Source: Hygrophila difformis
Lineage: Eukaryota > Streptophyta > Magnoliopsida > Lamiales > Acanthaceae
DNA length: 64,000 bases
Reading direction: 5' to 3'
Assembly (NCBI GenBank): GCA_030278955.1
Contig: JAOANR010000001.1
Coordinates: forward strand, 496,001-560,000
Shown: one piece after another, positions 12,001 to 23,057 of the stretch
How positions within the stretch are numbered: position 1 is the first letter of the stretch
Layout of the letters: the number at the start of each line of letters is the position of its first letter
Made by a program: the position numbers and the translations under genes
Notes under the pieces: model-generated
Told to the model about the DNA's origin: nothing
Seen by the model: only the letters and a program-made list of their open reading frames with translations
Database searches by the model: none

Positions 12001-12621
12001 TATGAAAATATGTTTGGTTTTCTATTTTCCTCTGACAAATTGTACTCATTAGATGATTCAAGTTTAAAGTCTTGTTGTAATCATTTGGAAGATGCACTTA
12101 AAAATGATGATAAATGTGATATTCATGGTTATGATTTATATATAGAATTGAAGATGCTCAAAGAATTTTTAAGTGATGAAAAGTTAGGGGCTTTTGATAT
12201 TTTAAATTTTTTGAAAAGAGTTGATTGTTTTCCAAATGCAATTATTGCATATAGAATAATGCTAACCATTCCTATTACAGTTGCATCAGCTGAAAGAAGT
12301 TTTTCAAAATTAAAGTTGCTTAAATCTTATTTGCGCAGTTCAATGTCCCAGGAGAGGCTTAATGGACTAGCTTTGGTGGCAATCGAGAATGAGATTTTGG
12401 ATAAAATTTCATATGAAAATTTGATAGATGAATTTGATTCAAAAAATGCTAGAAGGACGAGACTCTTTACATGAAACATTTGTTAGAATAGTAAACTTTA
12501 TTGTTTTAGTTTTATTTTAAAAATATTGTAGCTTATTTATTAATAAAATATTAATATATTATTATATAGGGGCCTCGTTTTAATTTTGCTCCGGGCCTAA
12601 AAAATGTCCGAGACGGCCCTG
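9037..12621 (+). mobile_element. hAT-family DNA transposon
   Basis: Terminal inverted repeats are CAGGCCCGACTC on the left and, on the other strand at the right, CAGGGCCGTCTC (10 of 12 match). The 8-bp flanks are ACGAAGCT (9029-9036) and AGGAAGCT (12622-12629), 7 of 8 identical, and the intact LTR has the uninterrupted sequence, which proves the insertion. The element is 3,585 bp and carries one broken transposase gene. About 890 bp precede the gene and hold no other ORF. Confidence 0.9.
9926..12474 (+). pseudogene. hAT transposase, TTF zinc finger / DUF4371 / hAT-C (ZMYM1-like), frameshifted
   Basis: The first frame, 9926-10822, gives 298 residues: a basic, acidic-linker N-terminus and a TTF-type zinc finger at about residues 160-230 (FCFCCKLFRKG, then an H..H part). 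The second frame, 10828-12474, gives 548 residues with the transposase core. ILDCTPD holds a likely first acidic residue, YDNGSNMKG and CGTHSLNL follow, and the C-terminal [11 protein letters not shown] is the hAT dimerisation motif. The two frames differ by one base; a single-base deletion near 10817-10820 explains the break, because the reading frame opens into the second ORF right there. Apart from that one lesion the protein is full length (about 850 residues). Confidence 0.85.
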
Positions 12622-12629
12622 AGGAAGCT

Positions 12630-13156
12630 CGAACCAGAAACAAGGAGTCTAGGAGAAGCAATCAAAACACTTGGTGTTTAGATCTCTTCTCAAGCTAGCA
12701 TCCGAATCCTTGGTTCAATAACCATTCGGGTAGCCTCAAATCCGAAATGGTGAATGTTTCCTAGACAGACATTCAAAGGTAATGTGGCAACCCTAGGGTT
12801 AGACATATTTGTGATCTTTTGCAATTTTCCATAAGAGAAGTGTTCTCAAGATTTTAATTCAATGAAAGATGTGATACAATGTTTGGGAGGTCATATATAT
12901 AGACCCCAAGTTACAAGGGTAAAACTGGAATAGAAAAAATACAAGAAAACCCTAGAAAGCAAGAAAAATGGCATTCTGGACAAACCGGGTCGCGAAACAA
13001 GAGTTGCGTCGCGAAACGTAGTTTCGCGACTGGACCTGTGTCGCTAGAGTAGGTTCCGCGACGCGGGGTCTGGGGACTGGCGACAGGCTTCGATTCTGGA
13101 CTTCGGGATCTCCTGGTCGCTAAGCAGATGGCCAGTCGCGAAGCTGGGTTCTGCGA
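12630..13156 (-). repeat. CRM-like 3' LTR, piece 2
   Basis: This aligns with about 47446-47970 of the intact LTR, starting GAACCAGAAACAAGG and running to AAGCTGGGTTCTGCGA. Its last five bases, TGCGA (13152-13156), are the left target-site copy of the Athila-like element. Confidence 0.85.
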
Positions 13157-13157
13157 T

Positions 13158-15695
13158 TGTAATACCCGAGAATTTTCCAACATAAAATAAAACAATAATT
13201 AAATAAATAGACAATAAATACAATAAATACCATAAATAAATAAATCCAGCAAATAAAGAAATAAATAAAGATAAGGAAATGAGAAATGGGATTTTTATTT
13301 AAAAAGGAATTAAAGGAATTTAATTAAATAAAAGGAATTATTAAAGGTAAATAAATTGTACACCGAAACCCGACACCAATGAACTCGAGAATTCGAGTCC
13401 AACATCCAATTAGACCCGAGTAAAAATTTAGAGAGAAAGTAGAAACCCGGAGATACCCCGGAACTCAGAATTCGGGAGCATAGAGGGATGGAAGTCCGAA
13501 AGAGAGGATGAAAAGCACGACGGATCGCACGACCCACCCGGACCGAAGTCCAGGCGAAGTCGGCGCGGTGGCCGCGCGGTCGAAGAAGGACGGGCGCGCC
13601 ACGGCCGCGCCACCCCACAGATTTGTTTGTTGCGTGAATCTCTCACCCGAACGCGGATTTTTCGACTTCGGTTGAACGTTTTTCGACTCAAGACCCTTAG
13701 GGTCAGATCTTGGACGCCCTAGGTCTTAGCTATCTATAAATAAACCCCCTTGGAAGTCCCGAACACTTTTACAAAACCTACAACTCTCTCTATACATTCG
13801 AAACCCTAAATCCGGAGTCGTCGGAGGCACGAAACCAAGGCGAATACTGTGGACGAAAATTCTAAGATCTCCAGAGTCGTGGTAAGTCTCGATCCAATCC
13901 TTGTTTCATATACGATTCGAAAACGAATCCTAATCTTTTTCTTTTCTCTTCTACACCTCGAATTGGATCTAGACCGTAGAACCCGACGAACGGAGAGGAG
14001 AAACGGTGGATTGGAAGCCACGCCTTCGAAATAGACGATCCCGGATGTTCACAACTCTGTAAGTTAGCCTTACATGGTTTTGGGAACTAAAAGATTTAAC
14101 AAGAGATCGAAAATCTGCCAACATGGTGTTTTTACCGACGCAACAGATTTACCTAATTTTTCCGAACCTTAAAATGACGTCAAACGGAAAAACTTAAAAC
14201 ACGAAAAACGTTCCTAAGGCTTAGATCTATCTACTGTAACATTTTCAGAATTTTTAGAGATGATTTGATATGTGAAAACCAACCGAAATCGAACTGCTTG
14301 AAACTAGATCTTGAAATTCTTGACAGAACTTAGATCCGATCTTGATCACGTTTTTGACATTAGTTCTAGACCGATTTAGATCTTTGGCCGAACATCAAAG
14401 TTGTAGATAAATGTCTTAAGATGGTCTCTGTAAAAGTTCATCAAATTTGGAGTTGATTTGCTATGGTAGATTTCAATATCTTTAAACTGTGACATACGAA
14501 ATTCGGACAGATTTGTGTTTCTGTGAAAATTGGTGTTTTGACCTATTTTGGTATCTCGGATTGAAAAAGTTAAAACACAAAAGTTGTTCATCTCGACGTT
14601 TCTAAGTCAGTAGTGAAATTTCGGAATTTTTGGAGTTTAATCTGATTTTAGACGAATTTTAGAGTAAACAGTGGTTTACCGGAAGTCAAATCTTGAAATC
14701 TTGTTGAAACATGGAATTAACCTTTAGGATTGAAATGAGTTGAAATATGATTTTTAAACAAACTAAATTGAAAACAGATTTTTGAAATTAAATCCCCTTA
14801 CAAACTTGATAAGTTAAAATTAGGGGTGAGTGCTCTGCAGGGTGCCCCCTAAAGATTCACTTCGTGCCTTAATGGACGATGGTGACCCCGCGCGAAATTG
14901 AGATATGATATTGCCAAAACGGCATGAGATATAGAGCCTACACTCTCGAGAATATCCACATGGGTTTCCCGAGGCTCCGGAGTGGTACTGGGTATGGCTG
15001 ATACGGTTGCGGCCGCCGGGCTACCGGCTAAACTTGTTGAGATTGCGATGCAATCGTGAAATACTTGAAATACCAAATCTGGGATGTAAGGGGGAAATTA
15101 GAATTAAATTAAATTGAAATGTGTGTGGTTGTCTAATTAAATTATTTGAATGCTTTATTTAAATTATGGCTTTATTTTAAGTTGAATAGTTAATTAAGTT
15201 AAATCGAATATTATGTTTATCATGCTTTTATTTAATTATGAAATGAATGGCTTTTAAAACCTACGATCATGTCTGTGTTAACTTACTCAGCAAGTTGTGC
15301 TGACCAAACCATTTTTATTTTTCTTTTCTTACAGAGTATGTGGAGTGAGCATGACCATATTCATGCATGGGGGAAATTGCATTCTGGAAAACTTATCGTT
15401 TTTAAATTCGTACATTAGACTATATTATGAACGGGCCTGTTTAACCCGTGTTTTGGCCATGTCGGCCCTATTTACATTTTCCGCTGCAATACTATACTGA
15501 AACAATTATTTCCGCTGCGCTATGATATTATTATTTTTGAATTATATCGTATGGGCTGTTTTGAATGCTTTAAATGTTTTAAATACTGCAATACCTAGCC
15601 TTGCATTCCTTTAGTAAGCCCGGAGAAACCGTGTCTTACTAGGGGGATGTGGCGGTGACATCCCGACCTGGGTGACCAAAAACCGGGGTGTTACA
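13158..15695 (+). mobile_element. Solo LTR of a third retroelement (Tekay/Del-like ends)
   Basis: It begins TGTAATACCCGAG and ends CCGGGGTGTTACA, with GCGAT on both sides (13153-13157 and 15696-15700). The 2,538 bp hold no gag-pol, PBS or PPT, so it is a solo LTR left by LTR-LTR recombination. A TATA-like CTATAAATAA lies at 13734-13743. The TGTAA..GTTACA ends are common in Tekay/Del chromoviruses; strand and clade are inferred only from these ends and the TATA box. Confidence 0.85.
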
Positions 15696-15699
15696 GCGA

Positions 15700-18600
15700 T
15701 GATGACAGTCTTTTATGACTGTCATTTGAGTCCAATATAGTGTCTTAATGATGATCTTTTGTTCTTAATTCCAGTAGTTTTTAATGAATAATCATGGAAG
15801 ATGAGAAAAGATGGAAGAAGAACCAATATTGTGAAGAAGTTGGAATTACATTGAAAATGGCTTGAAATTCTAAGTTTTCATTGCAGGTCTCGCACGCTAT
15901 GTTTTTATTTGAACTGACTCACGCTTTGTCATTCAGCAGGAAGTTAAGTTGAAAAGCAGCGGGAGATGGAAAAAGACATAGCGAGGAAAGAGAGGAAGTG
16001 CGAGGACTTACATACGAAATCAGGAAAGATCTAAGGAAAAATGTTCAGAAGCTGAAGCACACGCGATGATTGTTTGACATCGCGAGGAAAGGAAGTTTGT
16101 GCAAGACAGGAAGCCTTAGATATTATGGCGAAAAGCAAACTGTTTGAAGAGACTGTGAGATCTCGCCTTGTCAAGAAAGACAATTACATTTTTCACTCTC
16201 GCTTTGAAGGAACTGGACAAAGCGAGAGGAGAGCTATTCTGATGCGAGCGGTTATCATCCAAGGCTGAAGCAGTTACAACGCTCATCTATAAATAAGACC
16301 CTTGGGGGATCAGCTTAAGAAGCGGGAGATTGAAGAGAATAGCTCATTTTTACTCTCCAGTTCACTTTTAGAATTCAGTAGGTAGGTTAGCTAGGGTTTA
16401 CTTTTCACTGCAATTTACTTCAAGTTCTTCAGATTTGTAATTCAATTTCGCAGTAGATTTTCTTCGGAATATTTTAGTAGATTAGTTTGAGGATACCCTG
16501 GAAGAAAATTGCTTTCGGAATGCTTTGTTCATCCATTACGACGATCACCATCTAGTTTCCGACTTCTTCGTTCAAATTCACATTATTCTGATTGCAATCA
16601 GATTTCCAGGTGTATTCGTTTTTAATTTTTTGTTATTCAAGATACATGAAGAATGATCAGTTATTAAATCGTGCATTTATTATCTTTCTGGTTACAATTT
16701 TCAAAGTTTATTAGAAATCTGATTTTTTTTTCAATTCTATTTCAAGAGAAGTATAAACCACGAATACAATATTCATTTTTTTGGAATTTGCATCACATCG
16801 ATAATTTGATTCTCGAGATCATGATACTTTCATATCTTTAATTCGTAATTTGTTCGTTCTAATTGCGCAAGAAGTTTGGATGTTGTAACCGAGTTAGGTA
16901 TGAAACTGGTAGAATTGTGAATTCATTCGATTTTCTGTTGATCCTATACCTCGATCACAAATTTGGAAGAAATCCACAGAAATTAATGTTCAGAACTCTA
17001 AAAGGTTCCTAAGGACCCATGTAGTGTTAATCATCACATGATAAGCTTTAAGAATTAACAACTTTAAATTCTCGAATTTGGATGTGAAAGGTTCTGTTTT
17101 CATTATTTTCTGAATAAAAGTTCCAGAAGGTAGTTATGACAGTTATAGGACTTGATCATTTACTTCACATAAGGATAAAACCACGCTTCATCCTAAAAGA
17201 TGACGCGAGGAATTATTCAGACAACTTTGTTTCAAGAGAGGCTATTTCAACACTCTCGCGATGTCATTTTGACAAAGCGAGAGAACTAACTCATAATAGC
17301 AACGGAATTGATTCCCATTTTCTTGGGACATCAACTACTCATTCTTATACATATATAACCCCTATTCTATAAGTAGGAATTGGATACCTCGCCGCATTCT
17401 TATAGATATTACTGCGAGGCATTCAGTTCATTGTATAAACAAAATCTGAGGAATATTCTTTGAACAATAACTCCCTCCACGCTGTACAGACATATCGTGC
17501 GGAAAATTGGAATGTTCATAGTTTGAAACCCAAAGTAGTTACTGCGAGCTATCTTGGACATTTATTTTGCAGAATTATTTCTCAAATCTTTTTCATAGGA
17601 AAGTGATTTCCTAATTCTGTCTAGTTTCCAGTTTATATTTTGGAAACACTCTAGCATTTTGATTAAGAGGACTCAGAACCCTCATCGTTTCCTTATACAT
17701 ATAATACTACCTATACATATGATATTTTGGGATATTTTCCAGTTTATGATGAGTAATCTTACTTCACAAATACAGACTCATAACTCATATTTGTAATTCA
17801 TGTTAATATTTTTATTAGTACATTGAGAAAGATGATGATATAAGTCTTCTCAATCATTATTTACTCAGGGTGATGAAGAACAAACTTGTTCTTTAGTTGG
17901 GCATTTAGTACCTGTCGTTTAAAAGGGAAAGGTGTTTCAAAAACCATCTTTTGTCCCAATAATTAGTGGAGTTTTAAGAAGATTAATTTCCAGGGTTCAT
18001 AGCTTTATAGTTTTCACTATATGCTATGGGTAGGAGATTAAATATTCTTTCTACAGTATTACTAATCCTGAGTCAAGCCATGGGTATTTGGAATTGTTTA
18101 CAAAGATTTCTCAAGCTAAAGCATCTATATGAATCTGAGTGGTCTGGATAAGTCAAGGATTTTGAATAGCAATTTCATCTTGATATACTTACAGGACTAT
18201 TACTTCTTACAATTACTTGAAGGAATTACTCTGAGGAGTCAAGTCTTATGAAACCATTGGATGATAGATTTAAATACTTGCTTTTTCACTTCTTGTAGAG
18301 GACATCCAATATAGGGTCATGAGACCTGTTTGATTCAGAGTAATAAAAAGAACAACTTCAAGTTTAGATGAATATAAGATGATTTAGATGTGACCTTGAG
18401 TTGTCAAAGGCTTAATCTGAGTCCGAAAGAAATAGATTAAGTGACAGTTCTAAAAAGCTTTTGTCACAGAATGAGTCTGACCGATCATCCTGCGATGACA
18501 GTATCCCATGATTTCAGTGCTTAGATTGTCATGACACTGAATCACAAGTGCCTGTCTTGGGAAGTGATTTAAGACATGAAGATTTGATTAAGTTGCATAG

Positions 18601-19046
18601 AGGATTTGTCTATCTCGATGAACTTTCATTCTGTTTCTAACCATTGAAGTATGATATTCTCATCATACTCTTATTTCGTTTATTTGATTTGGTCCGCACT
18701 ATCTTAAACTCATGAACATAATCATAACACTCAACATCATTTCAATTGTTTTCTTTATTATTGTTTACAGTTTTATGCATTTACAGTTCAACATTTAATT
18801 CTTAGTCATCATCATTACATCATCCTTAAACCAAGAGCAGAAACAGGTTCTAGAACTAATAATTCTATTAAAACGCTTCTATCGTGTAACTCTCTAATGA
18901 ACGATCCCGACAATAAAAATAAATACTGCAGCTTGATACCGTGCGCTTTCGGTAGGAAAAATTAGGCAAGCTCTTTAACAGTCCTATATGATTATAGTTT
19001 AAAGGCTGTCGGGGGGCATTGCAGCGGGTTTTACCTCAAAGCTTCA
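15700..19046 (+). repeat. Athila-like 5' LTR (3,347 bp)
   Basis: Bounded by TGATGACAG and the PBS. It is nearly identical to the 3' LTR. A TATA-box CTATAAATAA lies at 16287-16296. Several short inverted repeats with a CGCTTTG / CAAAGCG core lie at 15889-16228 and 17178-17286. Short ORFs inside have no recognisable domains. Confidence 0.9.
16287..16296 (+). promoter_or_regulatory. TATA box of the Athila-like 5' LTR
   Basis: CTATAAATAA sits about 590 bp into the LTR, as expected for the U3/R boundary, and is conserved at 34580-34589 in the 3' LTR. Confidence 0.6.
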
Positions 19047-19064
19047 TGGCGCCGTTGCCGGGGA
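19047..19064 (+). other. Primer binding site of the Athila-like element
   Basis: TGGCGCCGTTGCCGGGGA follows the LTR directly. This string is the common PBS of plant Athila/Tat elements, complementary to the 3' end of tRNA-Asp. Confidence 0.85.
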
Positions 19065-19082
19065 AAGACTGTCAGAGATGTG

Positions 19083-21161
19083 AGGACACTAACTTGGTTC
19101 TTAACTGGGAAAAGTGTCATTTCATGGTTCAGGAAGGAATTGTCCTAGGACACAAAGTATCTAGAGCAGGAATAGAAGTAGACAAAGCTAAGGTTTCTGT
19201 GATAGCAAATCTACCACCACCTAAAACGATTAAGGCAGTAAGGAGTTTTCTTGGTCATGCTGGTTTTTATAGAAGGTTTATTAAGGACTTTTCTAAAATA
19301 GCAAGACCTTTTATGTAATCTTCTTCATAAGGACGTGGTATTTAGCTTTGATGAAGATTGCTTGACTGCTTTTAAGACCTTGAAGGAGAAACTTATCACT
19401 GCACCTATAGTTCAGTCTCCTGATTGGAGTTTACCTTTTGAACTTATGTGTGATGGAAGTGAGAATGCAGTAGGAGCAGTTTTGGGGCAACATAAAGAAG
19501 GCAAACATCATGTTATCTATTATGCTAGCCATACTCTTAATGATGCTCAGATAAACTATACCACTACAGAAAAGGAAATGTATGCTGTAGTTTTTGCCTT
19601 TGACAAGTTCAGACAGTATCTTATTGGAGCTCAAACAATGGTTTACACAGATCATACTGCATTAAGATATCTTTTCTCAAAGCAAGAAGCTAAACCTAGG
19701 CTGATAAGATGGGTTTTACTTTTACAAGAGTTTGAAATTATTATTAAAGACAGAAAAGGAAAAGACAATGGAGTAGTGGATCATCTTTCTAGATTGGAAG
19801 AGAAAACAGAAAAGGATGAAGTTGTAAATGATAAATTTCCAGATGAACAGTTGTATGCTTTGCAGTTGCATCAATTTGATTGTCCTTGGTTTTCAGATTT
19901 TGCTAATTATCTAGCTTGCAAGATTGTTCCAAAGTTTAAAGACTCTCATCAGAAGTCAAGATTTTTCAGAGAAATTCAGAAATACTATTGGGATGACCCC
20001 TTTTTATTTAAGTTTTGTTCTGATCAGGTTATTAGGCGCTGTGTTCATGAGAAGGAAGGTTTTCAAATTGTTAGAAAGTGTCATGAGAATCCTTTAGGAG
20101 GCCATCATGGTCCTGCTAGAACTGCTAGAAAAGTTCTAGACTGTGGCTTCTTCTGGCCGACTATCTTTTTGGATCGCCAGAAACTTATAAAGATGTGTGA
20201 CAGATGCCAAAGATTGGGAAACATTTCAATTAGAGAAGAAATGCCTCAAAAAGGAATTTTAGAAGTAGAGATATTTGATGTGTGGGGAATTGATTTTATG
20301 GGACCTTTTCCCCCATCATTTGGTAATCACTACATTCTAGTAGCTGTTGATTATGTCTCAAAATGGGTAGAAGCAGTGGCTTTACCCAATAATGAAGCTA
20401 AACAAGTTACTAAATTTCTGCAAAAGAATATTTTTACCAGGTTTGGAGCCCCTCGTGCTATTATATCTGATGGAGGATCCCACTTTGTCAATAAACTCTT
20501 TGAGAAGTTGCTGAAACAGTATGGTGTTCATCATAAAGTTGGATCACCATATCATCCTCAGACAAGTGGACAGGTGGAGGTATCTAATAAGGAAATTAAG
20601 CATATTTTACAAGCTTATGTGAATATTACAAGAAAAGACTGGTCAAAGAAGTTGGATGATGCTTTATGGGCATACAGAACTGCTTTCAAGACTCCTATAG
20701 GAATGTCTCCCTACAGATTAATTTTTGGAAAAGCTTGTCATCTTCCAGTTGAGCTAGAACATAGAGCATATTGGGCCATTAAGATGCTTAACATGGATCT
20801 TCAGTCAGGACAAGACAAGAGGAAGTTTGATCTGTCTAAGTTGGAAGAGATGAGACTGGAAGCATATGAAAGGAGCAAGATTTATAAAGATTGAACCAAG
20901 AAAATTCATGATTCAAAAATTAAACATAAGGAATTTTATGTTGGTCAATTGGTTTTACTTTATAATTCTCGTTTGAAATTATTTCCAGGAAAGCTCAGAT
21001 CGAGGTGGACAGGACCATTCCCCATTGTAGCTGTTCATGACAATGGAGCAGTCACAATCATGCTCAGTGAAGGAGAAAAGACTGTAAATGGACACAGGCT
21101 TAAAGAATATATTGGTCAACAAGATTTAAATATCCAAACTGAATATTTGGATAACCCCTAG
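19083..21161 (+). pseudogene. Athila-like pol, 5'-truncated: partial RT, RNase H, integrase
   Basis: Homology starts within the reverse transcriptase (NLVLNWEKCHFMV), only about 20 bp after the PBS, so gag, protease and the catalytic half of RT are deleted. A one-base frameshift lies near 19313. RNase H shows [25 protein letters not shown] and YTDHTAL. Integrase shows an H..H..CDRC zinc-binding part, [18 protein letters not shown] and GQVEVSNKE as the DDE core. An in-frame TGA at 20892-20894 separates a C-terminal piece (20949-21161; [20 protein letters not shown]) in the same frame. Sequence style ([23 protein letters not shown]) is Athila-lineage. Confidence 0.9.
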
Positions 21162-21170
21162 TTTTTCTGA

Positions 21171-21202
<32 letters not shown>

Positions 21203-21410
21203 AATATAGGGGGTGGATACTACCCAGGTTAACTGAGTAGTATTTCCCTTTTTCTTTTGATATATGTTTTATCTCTAATTCTTATATTCTATATTTTCAG
21301 GAATTCGAGAAATGAAGCTGTGATGGAATGAAGAAGGATGAGAAAGAGATCTTCAACCAGGTTTTTGAGTATTAAGTGTTTGAAAATAAAGTGTGAACAA
21401 ATTCTGAGGC

Positions 21411-21684
21411 CACGCTTTTGCTAATTTGACAAAGCGTGATTAAAGATGAACTATACTCACTCACGCTTTGTAAAAGTTATAAAGCGAGGTGATAAGTTCA
21501 AGTTCTCATTTTTATGAAAATTTGATATGTTTCTAAATGATAAGAATTTGATGTCTACGCTTTGTCGAAATACAAAGCGTGACCATTTTCTCTGAAAATT
21601 GTACAAGAATTCTCCCTCGCTTTGTTGTTTACAAAGCGAGAGACGGTTTCTATAACCACGCGATGACAATTAACAAAGCGAGAG
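21411..21684. repeat. Array of CGCTTTG/CAAAGCG hairpins
   Basis: Five inverted pairs follow each other: around 21411-21438, 21460-21488, 21557-21581, 21617-21641 and 21657-21684. The arms are variants of (C)TCGCTTTGT and ACAAAGCGAG(A) or ACGCTTTGT and ACAAAGCGT. The same core pairs occur in both LTRs, for example the perfect 11-bp arms at 16196-16206 and 16218-16228. Confidence 0.75.
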
Positions 21685-21821
21685 CCTGGGAATACTAAAC
21701 GGATAGATTTTCAAACTTCTTAAGACCAAAATACCCCTTTTCAGACCCTTCTTCTTCCTTTGCACTAACCATCACACGTCGTTTCAACCGCTTGTAATTA
21801 TGGCAGAATTTAGTTTTTCTG

Positions 21822-21830
21822 CTATAAAAT
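21822..21830 (+). promoter_or_regulatory. TATA box of F-box cassette 1
   Basis: CTATAAAAT lies 81-89 bp before the ATG at 21911. It also lies downstream of the earlier in-frame ATG at 21800, so a transcript from this box would not contain that ATG. Confidence 0.5.
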
Positions 21831-21910
21831 CTAGTCGAATCTTTCTCTCTTTTCATCTCAAACATTCCCACATTAGAACAATTATCCTACAACCTTTATC
21901 AGAAATCAAA

Positions 21911-22651
21911 ATGGCCGCAACAGCTCCCAATGCCAGAACCTCCATTGTAGATATCCCTGATGAAATTTTAGGAGACATTCTTTCAAGACTGGGAAAGGAG
22001 GAGATGAAAGATGTAGCCAAAGCAGCCCCAACTTGCAAGAAATTCTTTAGAGCAAGTAAGGCACCTGCAGTATGGAGGAGAGCAAATGTAGTGAAGCGAA
22101 TCACTGCGGAGAGAACGCATGATGCTCACTACGCACAGATAATTGAAAAATGCAGAGAAGCAGGGAACTTCATGCTCAAACTTGAACCTGCACTCGTGGC
22201 TTTCTGCAACACAGGGCTTATAGAAGCCGCTTTTGAAATCCTCAGGCCTGGAATTGAGGATAATCATCACACTTCAATCTTCATCAAGGCCTTCATTCTT
22301 CTGAGTTTAGAGAGCCTTGAAGAGATTGATGAAGGACTGTATCTGCTTGGATCAATCTTTAAAGAGGAAGAGCACATCCACAAGATTAAGGAGAAGATCA
22401 TCAGGGTTTTTATCGACAGTGAAGAAGAGCCTAACCCTTTCCTGGGACAAGGGCATCGTTACTACTGTGATTACATAGCTCCACATAGCAGGGACTTAGT
22501 TAGGGAGCCTCCACACTATAATTATGGTGCCACAAACATTGATTGTTTGTGTTGTGATGTTACCAATTTGATTAGAGAATTAAGAGAAGCTTTCAATGAA
22601 CATGTAATTGAATCTGAGTCAGAATTAGAAACTGATTCAGATTTGGATTAA
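21911..22651 (+). CDS. F-box-like protein, cassette 1 (246 aa), inside the retrotransposon
   Basis: An F-box lies at about residues 15-50 (DIPDEILGDILSRLGKEEM, then TCKKFFRAS). A helical, Sel1/TPR-like middle follows (EAGNFMLKLEPALVAFCN, AAFEILRPGIEDNHHTS), then NPFLGQG and a Cys tail (YYCD, later CLCCD) and an acidic end (SELETDSDLD). The layout resembles the plant At2g35280/At1g67623-type F-box proteins, which are thought to be substrate adaptors of SCF ubiquitin ligases; that role is inference. The frame is open from an ATG at 21800 (283 aa), but a TATA box lies between the two ATGs and sibling genes start at the position of 21911. Unlike cassettes 2 and 3, this cassette shows no intron. 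Confidence 0.75.
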   Translation: MAATAPNARTSIVDIPDEILGDILSRLGKEEMKDVAKAAPTCKKFFRASKAPAVWRRANVVKRITAERTHDAHYAQIIEKCREAGNFMLKLEPALVAFCNTGLIEAAFEILRPGIEDNHHTSIFIKAFILLSLESLEEIDEGLYLLGSIFKEEEHIHKIKEKIIRVFIDSEEEPNPFLGQGHRYYCDYIAPHSRDLVREPPHYNYGATNIDCLCCDVTNLIRELREAFNEHVIESESELETDSDLD

Positions 22652-23057
22652 ATGATTATGTATTCTCTTAATTTTTGTTTAATTTTGAGTCCTCTGATGA
22701 TGATATGTCTTCTTTACTCCTCGCCTCATTTTCTTGTGTTGAATAATGACTTGATCTTATCTTTTGCACCAGATTTTTATCTGAGTCATTTTAAATAAAT
22801 TTGTTTTTCGAATAGGCTTATTTTAGGCTTAATCATTACTCCCTGCAGAGACAAGATTTACTATCTTGACCCCTGCATTTCTTAGATAGAAATAGGTCGG
22901 CTATATCCTTGCAGTCATTCCTTTCAGTTGTCATTTCAAAACTTTTCATCAGTCTTTCTCTCTTTTTCTCTCCCGAGAAGAAATCGTCACACACCAATAC
23001 CTCCATTCTCAATCATTTTCGTAGCAATTTCATTCAGAAACCTAATCGAAGAAGAAA

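Noticed and set aside
15695..15699. AGCGA versus TGCGA as an imperfect Athila target-site duplication
   Set aside because: The solo LTR inserted later at the junction. The true left copy, TGCGA, is at 13152-13156 and matches perfectly.
21800..21910. ATG at 21800 as start of F-box cassette 1
   Set aside because: A TATA box at 21822 lies downstream of it, and the sibling cassettes begin at the position equal to 21911.
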